From assembly GCF_000732615.1 (NCBI RefSeq), contig NZ_JPGL01000005.1, positions 186,001 through 250,000 of the forward strand: DNA of 64,000 bases, read 5' to 3'. This document shows, piece after piece, positions 1 through 9,696 of the stretch. This stretch comes from Burkholderia paludis. Its GTDB lineage: Bacteria > Pseudomonadota > Gammaproteobacteria > Burkholderiales > Burkholderiaceae. Numbering within the stretch: the stretch's first letter is position 1; every line of letters begins with the position of its first letter. Below the pieces are notes generated by a model, which had not been told where the DNA came from, made no database searches, and worked only from the letters and a program-made list of their open reading frames with translations. The position numbers were made by a program, and so were the translations under genes.

Positions 1-558
1 GAACATCACGCGCAGCAAGCCGATGATCTTCAGGTCGCGGTTCATGTTCGCGTGAACCTGCTTGATCGTATTGACGAGATCCGACAATCCTTCCAGCGCG
101 AAGTACTCGCACTGCATCGGAATCACGACGCCATGTGCCGCACACAGCCCGTTCAGCGTCAGCAGCGACAGCGTCGGCGGGCAATCGATCAGCACGAAGT
201 CGTAGTCGTCGCCAACGTGCTCAAGCGCGGCCTTCAGCCGGCGCTCGCGATTGTCGATGTTGATCAGTTCGATCTCGGCACCGGACAGTTCGCGGTTCGC
301 CGGAAGCACGTCATAGGTGACGCCTTCCGGGCGCACGCGCGCCTCGGTCACCGACACGCCGTCAACCAGCACCTCGTACACGGTCGCTTCGCAGGCCGCC
401 TTGTCGATCCCGCTGCCCATCGTCGCGTTGCCCTGCGGGTCGAGGTCGATCAGCAGGACACGTTGCTCATGCGCTGCAAGGCTTGCGGCGAGATTGACCG
501 ATGTCGTCGTCTTGCCGACGCCCCCCTTCTGGTTCGCAACGCAGAAGATCTTTGCCAT
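1..558 (-). CDS. parA: ParA chromosome-partitioning ATPase (partial, C-terminus cut by window edge)
   Basis: The gene reads leftward from ATG at 558 and runs off the window, leaving 186 codons of a family normally near 255-265 residues. The N-terminus carries the deviant Walker A KGGVGKTT at residues 10-17, then DLDPQGN and IDCPP motifs typical of chromosomal ParA/Soj. ParA binds DNA and ATP and, with ParB bound at parS, moves the origin region to the cell pole. It lies 50 bp downstream of rsmG on the same strand, the classic mnmG-rsmG-parA-parB order. The three parS-like sites in this window (1829, 3819, 7651) are its expected partner sites; parB should lie just outside the left edge. Confidence 0.95.
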   Translation of the reverse strand, partial: MAKIFCVANQKGGVGKTTTSVNLAASLAAHEQRVLLIDLDPQGNATMGSGIDKAACEATVYEVLVDGVSVTEARVRPEGVTYDVLPANRELSGAEIELINIDNRERRLKAALEHVGDDYDFVLIDCPPTLSLLTLNGLCAAHGVVIPMQCEYFALEGLSDLVNTIKQVHANMNRDLKIIGLLRVMF

Positions 559-608
559 CGTTGGTGTGTTCCTTTACCTTCAAACAAACAGCACGCTCTC
601 GCGCGCCT

Positions 609-1295
609 TCAATTCGCTTCGTCGACGGCCACTTCGATCAGATGCCGTTCGGCATCGAGCATCGGCACCGACAGCCGCATCGTCTGCGTGACGCGGCTGC
701 CTTCCGGCAACCGTGCAATCTCGTCGTCCGGATGGACGCCCTTCATCGCCCAGATCGATCCACCCGGTGCGACCAGATGTCGAGCAAGTTTAACGAAGTC
801 GGATAGATCCGCGAAAGCGCGCGACACAATCATGTCGAATTTTTCCGGCACTTCGACACCCGGCTGAAGCGATTCAACCCGCCCGGTCACCACCGACAGG
901 TTCGCGAGCTTCAGCTCCGCGCGCATCTGGGTCTGGAAAGCAGACTTCTTCTGCACGATATCGTTCAGCGTGACCTGCCAGCCCGGCTCAACAATCGCGA
1001 GCACGATACCAGGCAATCCGCCGCCCGAGCCGACATCGAGCACGCGGGCCGACGCGCGGCCGCGCAGATGCGGGACGATGGCAAGCGAATCGAGGATGTG
1101 CTGGATCAGCATCTGCTTCGGGTCGCGGATCGCTGTCAGGTTGTAGACCGCGTTCCACTTGCCGAGCAGCGCAACGTAGTCGAGTAGCTGGTTGCGCTGG
1201 ATATCCGTCAGCGCGAGGTCGAGCGCCGTCGTGCCTTCGACGAGCATCTGTTCCAGTACGTCCCGATTAACCGCCGGCGCGCGACGCGCCGTCAT
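609..1295 (-). CDS. rsmG: 16S rRNA (guanine-N7)-methyltransferase RsmG (GidB)
   Basis: A 228-residue protein with the SAM-binding motif [12 protein letters not shown] at about residues 85-96, matching the RsmG/GidB family in size and order. RsmG methylates N7 of a guanine in the 530 loop of 16S rRNA; in other bacteria its loss gives low-level streptomycin resistance. The start ATG overlaps the mnmG stop (ATGA at 1292-1295), so the two are translationally coupled. parA follows after 50 bp. Assignment rests on the fold motif and the conserved mnmG-rsmG-parA neighbourhood. Confidence 0.96.
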   Translation of the reverse strand: MTARRAPAVNRDVLEQMLVEGTTALDLALTDIQRNQLLDYVALLGKWNAVYNLTAIRDPKQMLIQHILDSLAIVPHLRGRASARVLDVGSGGGLPGIVLAIVEPGWQVTLNDIVQKKSAFQTQMRAELKLANLSVVTGRVESLQPGVEVPEKFDMIVSRAFADLSDFVKLARHLVAPGGSIWAMKGVHPDDEIARLPEGSRVTQTMRLSVPMLDAERHLIEVAVDEAN

Positions 1296-3262
1296 TGTTG
1301 CGTCGGGACAGCGTCGTCCCCCTGCTCCGTTGCCGCTCCGGCAGTGCCATTGCGACGGCCCAGGCCGCGGCGCTTCAGGTGCACCATCAGCAGCGAGATT
1401 GCCGCCGGCGTAACCCCCGAGATGCGCGATGCCTGCCCGATCGTTTCCGGGCGGAACTCGTTCAGCTTCTGGCTCACCTCGAAAGACAGGCCGCGAACTT
1501 CACGGTAATCGATACCGTCCGGCAGGCGCGTGTTCTCGTTCGCATCGTTGCGTTCGATTTCCGATGCCTGCCGCTCGATATAGCCCTGATACTTGATGCC
1601 GATCTCGACCTGCTCCTTGATCTGCTCGAGCAACACCGGATCGTCGGCCAGCGGCTCCGCGGGGCCGCACTCGCCGCCCTTCAGGCCGCACACGCCGTCG
1701 TAGCCGATACCCGGCCGGCGCAGCAGCTCGGCAAGGCTGTATTCGTGGTCGATCGCCTTGCCGAGCAGCGCGGTCGCCTCTTCCGGCGGCAACGTCTTCG
1801 GCGTTACCCAGGTCGACTTCAAGCGTTCGGTTTCACGTGAAACAGCGTCGCGCTTGCGACTGAATGCGTCCCAGCGCACATCGTCGACGAGCCCCAATTC
1901 GCGGCCGATCTCGGTGAGGCGCATGTCGGCGTTGTCTTCACGCAGGCTCAGGCGGTACTCGGCACGACTCGTGAACATCCGGTACGGCTCGGCGACGCCG
2001 CGCGTCACAAGATCGTCGACCAGCACGCCGAGGTAGGCCTGGTCACGGCGCGGGCACCATGCGTCCTTCTCCTGCACATAGCGGCCCGCGTTCAGGCCAG
2101 CCAGCAGGCCTTGCGCAGCCGCTTCTTCGTAGCCGGTCGTGCCGTTGATCTGGCCCGCAAAGAACAGGCCGTTGATCGCCTTCGTCTCGAGCGACGCCTT
2201 CAGCGCGCGCGGGTCGAAGTAGTCGTACTCGATCGCATAACCGGGGCGCAGGATATGCGCGTTCTCGAGGCCGCGCATCGAATGCACGAGCTCGAGCTGG
2301 ACGTCGAACGGCAGGCTCGTCGAGATCCCGTTCGGGTAGAACTCGTTGGTCGTCAGCCCTTCCGGCTCGAGGAAGATCTGGTGTGACTCCTTCGATGCGA
2401 ACCGGTGAATCTTGTCCTCGATCGACGGGCAATAGCGCGGCCCGACACCTTCGATCACGCCGGTATACATGGGCGAACGGTCGAGGCCGCCGCGAATGAT
2501 GTCGTGCGTGCGCTCGTTCGTGTGCGTGACCCAGCACGGCAATTGCTGCGGATGCTGCTCCGCACGCCCCAGGAACGAGAAAACGGGGATCGGATCGAGG
2601 TCGCCCGGCTGCTCGTCCAGCTTCGAGAAGTCGATCGAGCGGCCGTCGATACGCGGCGGCGTACCGGTTTTCAGGCGGCCCTGCGGCAGCTTCAGCTCCT
2701 TCAGGCGCGACGACAGCGACACGGCTGCCGGATCGCCCGCGCGGCCGCCCGTGTAGTTGTTCAGGCCGACGTGGATCTTGCCGTCGAGGAACGTGCCGGC
2801 GGTCAGCACCACCGCACGTGCGCGGAAACGGATGCCGATCTGCGTGACGGCGCCCACTACCCGATCGCCTTCGACCATCAGGTCGTCGACGGCCTGCTGG
2901 AACAGCCACAGGTTCGGCTGGTTCTCGAGCCGGTGGCGAATCGCGGCCTTGTACAGGATACGGTCGGCCTGTGCACGCGTCGCGCGCACGGCCGGACCCT
3001 TCGACGAATTGAGGATCCGGAACTGGATACCGCTCTCGTCCGTCGCGGCCGCCATTGCGCCGCCCAGTGCGTCGACTTCCTTGACCAGATGGCCCTTGCC
3101 AATGCCGCCGATCGACGGATTGCAGCTCATCTGCCCAAGCGTTTCGATGTTGTGGGTCAGCAGCAGTGTCTTCGCGCCCATTCGGGCAGACGCCAGCGCG
3201 GCTTCCGTGCCGGCATGGCCGCCACCGACGACGATGACGTCAAATTCTGTGGGAAAAAGCAT
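1292..3262 (-). CDS. mnmG: tRNA uridine-5-carboxymethylaminomethyl(34) synthesis enzyme MnmG (GidA)
   Basis: A 656-residue FAD protein of normal family length. The N-terminal dinucleotide motif [11 protein letters not shown] is at residues 11-21, followed by GCN-type motifs of the family (CNPSIGG near residue 47; [11 protein letters not shown] in the middle). The C-terminal helical domain ends in [12 protein letters not shown]. With MnmE it installs cmnm5 at U34 of tRNAs. The gene contains a parS-like site at 1829-1844 inside its coding sequence. A second wobble-uridine enzyme, MnmC, lies 27 kb away in the same window. About 600 bp of non-coding DNA separates its start from the upstream liv operon. 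Confidence 0.97.
   Translation of the reverse strand: MLFPTEFDVIVVGGGHAGTEAALASARMGAKTLLLTHNIETLGQMSCNPSIGGIGKGHLVKEVDALGGAMAAATDESGIQFRILNSSKGPAVRATRAQADRILYKAAIRHRLENQPNLWLFQQAVDDLMVEGDRVVGAVTQIGIRFRARAVVLTAGTFLDGKIHVGLNNYTGGRAGDPAAVSLSSRLKELKLPQGRLKTGTPPRIDGRSIDFSKLDEQPGDLDPIPVFSFLGRAEQHPQQLPCWVTHTNERTHDIIRGGLDRSPMYTGVIEGVGPRYCPSIEDKIHRFASKESHQIFLEPEGLTTNEFYPNGISTSLPFDVQLELVHSMRGLENAHILRPGYAIEYDYFDPRALKASLETKAINGLFFAGQINGTTGYEEAAAQGLLAGLNAGRYVQEKDAWCPRRDQAYLGVLVDDLVTRGVAEPYRMFTSRAEYRLSLREDNADMRLTEIGRELGLVDDVRWDAFSRKRDAVSRETERLKSTWVTPKTLPPEEATALLGKAIDHEYSLAELLRRPGIGYDGVCGLKGGECGPAEPLADDPVLLEQIKEQVEIGIKYQGYIERQASEIERNDANENTRLPDGIDYREVRGLSFEVSQKLNEFRPETIGQASRISGVTPAAISLLMVHLKRRGLGRRNGTAGAATEQGDDAVPTQQ
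1829..1844. other. parS-like ParB-binding site inside mnmG
   Basis: The 14-bp palindrome GTTTCACGTGAAAC is perfect at 1830-1843, and the 16-mer differs from the universal chromosomal parS (TGTTTCACGTGAAACA) only at its first base. Position beside parA and inside mnmG fits the known placement of parS near origins. ParB binding is inferred from the motif. Confidence 0.88.
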
Positions 3263-3804
3263 GGTGGATTCCGTACGCAGGGCTGCGCACGAACCTATCA
3301 GAGAAATGTATGGGCCGAATTATAGCGGGTTCGCTTTTCACCCGAATGCCGTCCGAATGGTAGGGTCTGTGTATTTCGTCGTTTTTTCGACGATGGACGG
3401 CCAAACCGGCGGCGCCACGCCGGTCACAGGCCATGCGTCCCGTCCGCCCGGCGCGCGCAGCGTCGCATCTGTGCAAAGAACCGCTCGCCGGGATCGCCCC
3501 CGATGAAACCCGACAGATCGACGCCTGTGATCGGCACCACAGGCTGGACACGGCACGCTGTGCGCCCAACCCGCACATGCACTTCCCCACAGAATTTCCA
3601 ACTGCTCGCCCAATACTTATCCCCTGGCGACGCCGCTGCACATCAATGATCTGTGGAACACGCCGTCGCCCGCTACTGCCGAACCACACTCAAGACCACA
3701 CGCTCCACTGTGGATATCCTTGCCCGTCAACGCCGCACAGTACTTCCGACTGTCCGCCCTGCACTTATCCCCACGAATGCAGGCCGTCAGCGCATCCCGC
3801 CTCC
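3263..3804. other. Non-coding region upstream of mnmG with degenerate DnaA-like 9-mers
   Basis: No convincing gene was seen. It must hold the mnmG promoter (minus strand). Several near-matches to the DnaA box TTATCCACA occur: TTATCCCCT at 3617, TGTGGATAT at 3709 (one mismatch on the opposite strand) and TTATCCCCA at 3765 (one mismatch). In E. coli oriC abuts mnmG, so this stretch deserves attention, but no box here is perfect. Confidence 0.4.
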
Positions 3805-3840
3805 AAACAAAAACGGCGTGTTTCACGTGAAACACGCCGT
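3805..3840 (-). terminator. Intrinsic terminator of the first liv operon, superimposed on parS
   Basis: On the minus strand the 28-bp perfect palindrome 3840-3813 begins 26 nt after the livF stop and is followed at once by TTTT-G-TTT (the complement of 3812-3805). That is the shape of a rho-independent terminator. The stem is AT/GC mixed and contains the whole parS sequence. Confidence 0.75.
3819..3834. other. Perfect parS site (TGTTTCACGTGAAACA)
   Basis: An exact match to the 16-bp chromosomal parS consensus bound by ParB/Spo0J proteins. It lies at the centre of a perfect 28-bp inverted repeat (3813-3840), between the end of livF and mnmG, about 3.3 kb from parA. This is the best of three parS-like sites in the window. 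Confidence 0.95.
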
Positions 3841-3866
3841 CCGTTTCTCGCCGTCCACGCCGTCGA

Positions 3867-4625
3867 TCAAGCCGTCTTCTTCGCCAACCCGAGATACGTC
3901 TCGATCACGCGCGGATTCTGCGCAAGCTCGGCAGCCACGCCTTCCAGTGCAAACTCGCCCGTCTCCAGCACGTAACCGTAGTCGGAGATTTGCAGCGCGG
4001 CCCGCGCGTTTTGCTCGATCAACAATGTCGCCACGCCCGTCCCGCGCAGTGCGCTGATGATATGAAAGATCTCCTTCACGATCAGCGGCGCCAGCCCGAG
4101 GCTCGGCTCGTCGAGCATCAACAGGTCGGGCTTGCCCATCAGCGCGCGGCCAACCGCGAGCATCTGCCGCTCGCCGCCGGATAGCGTGCCGGCCGCCTGC
4201 TTGCGCCGCTCCTTGAGCCGCGGAAACAGTGCGAACACGTGATCGAGCTGGTCGAGGAAGTTCGCTTCCCCGGCCTGCTTGCGCCGATACGCGCCCAGCA
4301 CGAGGTTGTCCTCAACCGTCATCGTGCCGAACAGCTCGCGCTTTTCCGGCACGAGACACATCCCGCGCGCAACGCGCTGCTCGATCGGCAACGCACTGAC
4401 GTCGTGGCCGCGATACACGACCGCGCCCGATGCGTGCCCGTTGACCGGCAAGGCTCCCATGATCGCGTTCAGCAGCGTCGACTTGCCCGCCCCGTTCGGC
4501 CCGATCACGCTGACGATCTGCCCCGCGCCTACCCGGATCGCCGCGCCGTGCAGCGCCTCCACCTTTCCGTATCGGACCGCCAGGCCGCGCACTTCGAGAA
4601 TCGGCATCGTCGTGTCCGTCATCAT
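3867..4625 (-). CDS. livF: Branched-chain amino-acid-type ABC transporter ATPase LivF (system 1)
   Basis: A 252-residue ABC ATPase with Walker [10 protein letters not shown] at residues 42-50, signature LSGGERQ, and Walker B LLMLDEP followed by SLGLAP, all typical of LivF. It energises uptake of branched-chain amino acids or related substrates with LivG. The start ATG overlaps the stop of the upstream LivM-LivG fusion (ATGATGA at 4622-4625), giving translational coupling. It is the last gene of the operon livK-livH-livMG-livF, and a parS-overlapping terminator follows 26 nt after its stop. The true substrate cannot be read from sequence. Confidence 0.93.
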   Translation of the reverse strand: MMTDTTMPILEVRGLAVRYGKVEALHGAAIRVGAGQIVSVIGPNGAGKSTLLNAIMGALPVNGHASGAVVYRGHDVSALPIEQRVARGMCLVPEKRELFGTMTVEDNLVLGAYRRKQAGEANFLDQLDHVFALFPRLKERRKQAAGTLSGGERQMLAVGRALMGKPDLLMLDEPSLGLAPLIVKEIFHIISALRGTGVATLLIEQNARAALQISDYGYVLETGEFALEGVAAELAQNPRVIETYLGLAKKTA

Positions 4626-6406
4626 TCCACTCCGCCCAGATACGCTTCGAGCACGGCCGGGTCCTGCTGCACGTCCTGCGGCAGCCCTTCCGCGATCCGC
4701 GTGCCGAATTCCATGACCACCAGCCGGTCGGTCAGATTCATCACGAAATCCATGTCATGTTCCACGAGCAACACGCTCATGCCTTCCGCCTTCAGCCGCC
4801 GCAACAAGTCGGCGAGTTGCTGCTTCTCCTGGTAACGCAACCCGGCCGCCGGTTCGTCGAGCAGCAGCAGCGTCGGATCGCAGCACAACGCGCGCGCGAT
4901 TTCGAGAATCCGCTGCTGGCCGAGCGCAAGGCTGCCCGCCTCGTCGTACATGTGCTTTTCGAGCCCGACGCGCCGGATCTGGCGTGCGGCTTCGGCCAGC
5001 AACTGCGCTTCCTCATGCGCATTGAGCCGCGCAATGCTCCGCCAGACGCCAGTGTGGCCACGCAAATGCGCGCCGATCGCGACGTTCTCGAGCACCGTCA
5101 TCGCCGGCAACAGCTTCACGTGCTGGAATGTCCTGCCGATGCCGCGGCGGACGATCTGGCGCGATGTCAGCCCGTCGATGCGCTCGCCGCGGAACGTGAT
5201 CGTGCCGCCGGTCGGTTTCAGCACCCCTGTCACGAGGTTGAACGTGGTCGACTTGCCCGCGCCGTTGGGGCCGATCAGCCCGATGATCTGCCCTGCTTTC
5301 ACGTCGAAGCTGACATCGTTGACGGCCACGAGCCCGCCGAACTGCTTGCGTGCGTTGTCGACGACGAGCAGCGCTTCGCCGGCCACAGGCTTCGCGCGCT
5401 GCGGCAGCGGATCGGCATGCTCGGGCACGTGCGCACGCGGCCCGCGCGGGAACAGCCGTGCGACGAACGGCCAGACGCCCTGGCGCGCGTACTGCAGAAG
5501 CAGCACCATCAGCACGCCGAACACGATGATCTCGAAGTTGCCTTCCGAGCCGAGCAGCTTCGGCAGCAGCGTCTGCAGGTAGTCCTGCAGCACGGTCAGG
5601 ATCGCCGCGCCGAGCACCGCGCCCCACACGTGCGACACGCCGCCGACCACGGCCATGAACAGGAATTCGATCCCGTGATTCAGCCCGAACGGCGTCGGGT
5701 TCACCGCGCGCTGCAGATGGGCATACAGGAAGCCCGACACGGCTGCGAGTACGGCCGCATAGACGAAGATCACGACGCGCATCCACGCGGTGTTCACCCC
5801 CATCGCCTCTGCCATCACGCCGCCGCCGCGCAGCGCGCGGATCGCGCGGCCCGGCCGGCTGTTCAGCAGGTTCTGCACCGACACGATCGCGGCCAGCACG
5901 ACGGCCCAGATCACGAAGTACAGGCTGCGGCCGCTTTCTAGCTCGAGACCGAACAGGTTCAGCGCCGGGATCCCGTTGATCCCGTCGTACTTGCCGAGCA
6001 GCTCGAGGTTGCCGAACAGGTAGAACAGCGCGAGGCCCCAGGCGATCGTGCCGAGCGGCAGGAAGTGCCCGGACAGCCGCATCGTGACCGCGCCGAGCAC
6101 GAGCGCGACGAGCGCCGTCAGCACGACGCCGACGATCAGCGCGAGCCACGGCGACACGCCGTACCGTGTCGTCAGGAACGCGGTCGCATACGCGCCGATA
6201 CCGACGAACGCAGCCTGCCCGAAGCTCGTCATCCCGCCGACGCCCGTCAGCAGCACGAGCCCGATCGCGACGATCGCATAGAGGCCGATATAGTTGAGCA
6301 GCGTGATCCAGTACTCGGGCACCTGCAGCGCGCCGGGCAGCACCGGCAGCGCGAACAGCACCACGAGAAACACCCAGAAGGTCTTGTTGCGTACCATCGT
6401 CTTCAT
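4622..6406 (-). CDS. LivM-LivG fusion: ABC permease joined to ABC ATPase (system 1)
   Basis: One 594-residue chain. Residues 1 to about 310 are a LivM-type permease with about nine hydrophobic segments. A linker follows (about 315-345, rich in Pro, Arg and His), then a complete LivG-type ATPase with Walker [10 protein letters not shown] at about 379-387, a variant signature LALGQQ, and Walker [12 protein letters not shown]. No stop or frameshift is present at the junction, so the fusion is real in this sequence. The start at 6406 is preceded by GAGGAG with a 7-nt gap, and this Shine-Dalgarno lies in the livH stop region. Permease-ATPase fusions are less common than separate livM and livG genes, but are known for this family in beta-proteobacteria. 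Confidence 0.92.
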   Translation of the reverse strand: MKTMVRNKTFWVFLVVLFALPVLPGALQVPEYWITLLNYIGLYAIVAIGLVLLTGVGGMTSFGQAAFVGIGAYATAFLTTRYGVSPWLALIVGVVLTALVALVLGAVTMRLSGHFLPLGTIAWGLALFYLFGNLELLGKYDGINGIPALNLFGLELESGRSLYFVIWAVVLAAIVSVQNLLNSRPGRAIRALRGGGVMAEAMGVNTAWMRVVIFVYAAVLAAVSGFLYAHLQRAVNPTPFGLNHGIEFLFMAVVGGVSHVWGAVLGAAILTVLQDYLQTLLPKLLGSEGNFEIIVFGVLMVLLLQYARQGVWPFVARLFPRGPRAHVPEHADPLPQRAKPVAGEALLVVDNARKQFGGLVAVNDVSFDVKAGQIIGLIGPNGAGKSTTFNLVTGVLKPTGGTITFRGERIDGLTSRQIVRRGIGRTFQHVKLLPAMTVLENVAIGAHLRGHTGVWRSIARLNAHEEAQLLAEAARQIRRVGLEKHMYDEAGSLALGQQRILEIARALCCDPTLLLLDEPAAGLRYQEKQQLADLLRRLKAEGMSVLLVEHDMDFVMNLTDRLVVMEFGTRIAEGLPQDVQQDPAVLEAYLGGVE

Positions 6407-6410
6407 CGTG

Positions 6411-7466
6411 TCACTCCTCTTCCTCTTCCGCATGAGGCGTCGCGAAGCTCCGCCACAGCAGCACCGGAATGATCAGCGTGAACACGATCACCTCCTTGTA
6501 GGCGCTCGCCCAGAACGACGAGTACGATTCGAGCACGCCGACGAGCAGCGAGCCGGCGGCCGCGAGCGGATAACTGACGAGGCCGCCGATGATCGCGCCG
6601 ACGAAGCCCTTCAGGCCGATCAGGAAGCCCGAGTCGTAGTAGATCGTCGTGAGCGGGCCGACGAGGATCCCGGACAGCACGCCGAGCCCCGCCGCGAACG
6701 TGAACGCGAGCCGCCCGGCCTCGGTCGTGCCGATGCCGACGAGCCGCGCGCCGAGCCGGTTCACCGACGTCGCGCGCAGCGCCTTGCCGGCGATCGTGCG
6801 GCCGAAGTACAGGTAGAGCGCACCGATCAGCACGAGCGCCGTGACGACGACCAGAATGCTCTGCACCGACACGGTCATGCTGCCGATCGCGACCGACGCA
6901 TCCGAGAAGCCGTTGGTGCGCGAGCCCTCCGCGCCGAACATCACGAGCCCGAGGCCGACCATCGCGAAATGAACGGCGACCGACACGATCAGCAGCAGCA
7001 GCGTCGTGCCTTCGGCGATCGGCTGGTAGACGAGCCGGTAGACGAACGGCCCCATCGGCACGACGATCGCGAGCGTCAACGCGATCTGCGCGAGCATCGG
7101 CATCGGCTGGGCGGCAACGCTGCGCGTGATCGCGAATACCGCGAGCGGCAGCAGGATGTAGCGGCTGCCGAGCGTCGCAAGCGTGCGGCCGAGCTGATGG
7201 CGGCGTTCGCGATGCCGAATCAGCCCGCCGACTTCGAGCAGGAAGCACGCGATGCCCATCACGAACAGCAGCCAGCAGGTGGAGGGAAACTTCTGCGCCT
7301 GCAACGCCGCCAGCGTCAGCGCACCGTAGGCGACGAATTCGCCCTGGGGAATGAAGATCACCCGCGTGACGGAAAACACCAGTACGAGCGCCAGCGACAG
7401 CAATGCATAAATGGCGCCGGTCGTGATGCCGTCTTGCGCGAGGATCGCCGCAATCGAGAGATCCAT
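6411..7466 (-). CDS. livH: Branched-chain amino-acid-type ABC permease LivH (system 1)
   Basis: A 351-residue multi-pass membrane protein beginning MDLSIAAILAQDGI, with the LivH-type motif GAIYALLSLALVLVFSVTRV near the N-terminus and a C-terminal GGLVSYPLAAAGSLLVGV segment. An in-frame upstream extension exists but is Arg/Pro-rich and looks non-coding, so ATG at 7466 was chosen. It is longer than a usual LivH (about 290-310); the extra length lies between residues about 75 and 150. It forms the membrane channel with the LivM half of the next gene, whose start lies 5 bp beyond its stop. Confidence 0.92.
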   Translation of the reverse strand: MDLSIAAILAQDGITTGAIYALLSLALVLVFSVTRVIFIPQGEFVAYGALTLAALQAQKFPSTCWLLFVMGIACFLLEVGGLIRHRERRHQLGRTLATLGSRYILLPLAVFAITRSVAAQPMPMLAQIALTLAIVVPMGPFVYRLVYQPIAEGTTLLLLIVSVAVHFAMVGLGLVMFGAEGSRTNGFSDASVAIGSMTVSVQSILVVVTALVLIGALYLYFGRTIAGKALRATSVNRLGARLVGIGTTEAGRLAFTFAAGLGVLSGILVGPLTTIYYDSGFLIGLKGFVGAIIGGLVSYPLAAAGSLLVGVLESYSSFWASAYKEVIVFTLIIPVLLWRSFATPHAEEEEE

Positions 7467-7650
7467 ACGTTTCGTGTATCGAAAATGCTGCGGAGCAACG
7501 GAGACGGAAACGGCCGGGGAACACGGACGGCAAGAGCGGCGCCTTGCAGGCGCCCCGCTGCCGGCCCCGGCGGTTCCACGCGGCACCGGCGCGGCCCGTC
7601 GGCCCGCGCCCTGCCGACGGCACGCACGGCGCCGTTGCGCCGCGCATGCC

Positions 7651-7666
7651 GGTTTCACGTGAGACT
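7651..7666. other. Degenerate parS-like site overlapping the end of livK1
   Basis: GTTTCACGTGAGAC at 7652-7665 matches the 14-bp parS palindrome with one mismatch, and the 16-mer has three mismatches to the consensus. It abuts the stop codon of the binding-protein gene. Strength of ParB binding is uncertain. Confidence 0.6.
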
Positions 7667-8823
7667 TACTCGGCCTGCAACTTCCACTTGCCGTCGACGA
7701 TCTGCACCATCACGCGCGCACGCGTGTCGAAGCCGTTGTGATCGGTCGTCGTCGTGTTGATCACGCCGTGCGACACCGGCAGGTCCTTCACGCTCTCGAG
7801 CGACGCGCGCAGCGCTTCGCGGAATGCCTCGGTGCCCGGCTGGCCCTTCTTCAAGGCGTCCGGAATCGCACGCTGCAGCAGCAGCCCCGCATCCCATGCA
7901 TGGCCGCCGAACGTCGACAGCGAACCTGCGCCGTACGCCTTCTCGTATGCGGCCTTGTACCCGAGCGCCGGCTTCTTCACCGGATTCGAATCGGGCAGCT
8001 GATCGGTCACGAGCACCGGGCCCGCCGGCAGGATCTCGCCTTCGCAATCCTTGCCGCACACGCGCAGGAAGTCGTTGTTCGCGACGCCGTGCGTCTGGTA
8101 CACCTTGCCCTTGTAGCCGCGCTCCTTCAGCGTCTTGGCCGGCAGCGCCGCCGGCGTGCCGGAGCCGGCGATCAGCACCGCATCGGGATTCGAGCCCATC
8201 AGCTTCAGCACCTGCCCCATCACCGACGCGTCGGTCCGGTTGAAGCGCTCGTTCGACACGAGCTTCAGGCCGTTCTTCGCGGCCGCCGCGCTGAACGTGT
8301 TGTACCAGCTGTCGCCGTATGCGTCGGCGAAGCCGATGAAGCCGACCGTCTTCACGCCGTGCTTCGCCATGTAACCGGCGATCGCATCGGCCATCAGCTG
8401 GTCGTTCTGCGGCACCTTGAACATCCACGCGCGCTTCGCGTCCATCGGCGCGATGATCTGCGCGCTCGCCGCGAGCGAGATCGTCGGCGTCTTGCCCTGC
8501 GATACGGGGTCGAGCATCGCGAGCGAGTTCGGCGTGACGGACGAACCGATGATCGCGTCGACGTGATCCTCGTCGATCAGCTTGCGCACGTTCTGCACCG
8601 CGCGGCTCGTGTCGGATGCGTCGTCGAGCACGATGTACTGCACGCTCTTGCCCGCGATCTCCTTCGGCAGCAGCGCGATCGTGTTCTTCTCCGGAATCCC
8701 GAGCGACGCGGCCGGCCCGGTGGCCGACAGCGTCACGCCGATCTTCACCTGCGCCGACGCCGTCGCCGCCGCGCACGCGAGGCCCACGGCAAGCACGGCC
8801 TCCATCCATCGATTCATTTTCAT
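7666..8823 (-). CDS. Periplasmic substrate-binding protein of liv system 1 (LivK type)
   Basis: A 385-residue type-I periplasmic binding protein. It starts with a typical signal peptide (Lys, hydrophobic core, cleavage after ASA near residue 24), then QVKIGVTLSATGPAASLG, the usual first strand of Leu/Ile/Val-binding proteins. The body carries the PBP1-type DDASDTSRAV and IGSSVTPNSLA segments. It heads the operon livK-livH-livMG-livF and would deliver amino acids or related small acids to the permease. About 200 bp separate it from livH, and the perfect AT-rich palindrome at 8891-8906 lies 67 bp upstream of its start. The substrate is not identifiable from sequence alone. Confidence 0.92.
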   Translation of the reverse strand: MKMNRWMEAVLAVGLACAAATASAQVKIGVTLSATGPAASLGIPEKNTIALLPKEIAGKSVQYIVLDDASDTSRAVQNVRKLIDEDHVDAIIGSSVTPNSLAMLDPVSQGKTPTISLAASAQIIAPMDAKRAWMFKVPQNDQLMADAIAGYMAKHGVKTVGFIGFADAYGDSWYNTFSAAAAKNGLKLVSNERFNRTDASVMGQVLKLMGSNPDAVLIAGSGTPAALPAKTLKERGYKGKVYQTHGVANNDFLRVCGKDCEGEILPAGPVLVTDQLPDSNPVKKPALGYKAAYEKAYGAGSLSTFGGHAWDAGLLLQRAIPDALKKGQPGTEAFREALRASLESVKDLPVSHGVINTTTTDHNGFDTRARVMVQIVDGKWKLQAE

Positions 8824-8890
8824 TTACGTTGTCTCCAAACGCTGCCCGAAAAGCCAGGGGTCGCCCGGGCGGCGCCCTGCTCCCCAAACA

Positions 8891-8906
8891 AGTTAATAAT
8901 TTAACT
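8891..8906. promoter_or_regulatory. AT-rich palindrome upstream of livK1
   Basis: The arms AGTTAA and TTAACT flank TAAT, all A/T except at the ends, in an otherwise GC-rich stretch 67 bp upstream of the livK1 start codon. It may be a promoter element or operator; no regulator is known from the sequence. Confidence 0.4.
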
Positions 8907-9657
8907 ATCTCGACTTGCCACGCCTACGCTCGTTTTCCCGTGACACGCGGCATCCGTGACGGGGCCGGGCCGGCACCCCGCACGCGCGCACGATCGGCCC
9001 GCCGAAACGGTCGTTCGACCGCCACGATGTGCAGCGGCGGTGTCGTCAGGATGAAGGAAGCGAAGAAACGCGGGAGCGCGCGAGCAATCGATGCGCGCAC
9101 AACGATGATCGGCATGTCCGCCGATCCGGCCGGGCGCGACCCGAACCGCAAGCGGAACAGGATCGGCTGGCCGGTGGCTCATGCGACCGCACATCCGGCC
9201 GCGATTGCCGATACGGGTGCGGACGCAACGACCGGCAAGGACGCCCGGGCGCGCATACGGGCCGCAGGACGGCCCGGGAAAGCCGCGGGGACCACGGGCC
9301 CAGCCCACGACGAACGAGCGGCGCCAGCCGCCCTTCCTGCCCTGATCCATCGCCCTGCGCGTCTCATCCAACCGTACTCCCTCTTCTGCATTCTGCTTCT
9401 AGGAGAACTACCGCCCGATTTTCCCGACCGCCCGGTCGGCGAAAGCCAAGTGTAACGGAGGCGTTTCGGGCCCGCCAACCGGGTAAGCCCGAACGGCCGG
9501 CGCACGCGTGCACGCCGTTGCGGGCGGATATGACAAGGGGAAAACAGGAGGTGCGACGATGCGCGGAAATGGCGAGGCAAAAGCGCGGTGCGAACGCAGG
9601 CGCGGAACACGGAAACGGCGCAGGTCGATGCACCACGGGTGAAAATCCGTGCACAAA

Positions 9658-9696
9658 AATGAAAAAGCGCTGTTGGATTCCGTCCAACAGCGCTTT
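9658..9696 (-). terminator. Strong rho-independent terminator on the minus strand
   Basis: Arms 9664-9677 and 9683-9696 form a perfect 14-bp stem with a 5-nt loop. On the minus strand it runs directly into a T-rich tract (complement of aaaaa at 9662-9666, then more T after one C and one A). It would end the second liv operon or a small RNA starting nearer 9830. Confidence 0.8.

Noticed and set aside
1295-3325. Long open frames on the plus strand opposite mnmG
   Set aside because: High-GC coding sequence yields long antisense frames; these are Arg-rich, lack family motifs and overlap a well-supported gene completely.
3263-3804. Region next to mnmG as the chromosome origin, as in E. coli
   Set aside because: Only imperfect DnaA boxes are present and genes on both sides run the same way; the 30.5-30.8 kb region is a better candidate.
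6467-7658. Longer LivH start at 7658
   Set aside because: The first 64 residues would be Arg/Ala/Gly-rich with no hydrophobic or signal character; the standard LivH start is at 7466.
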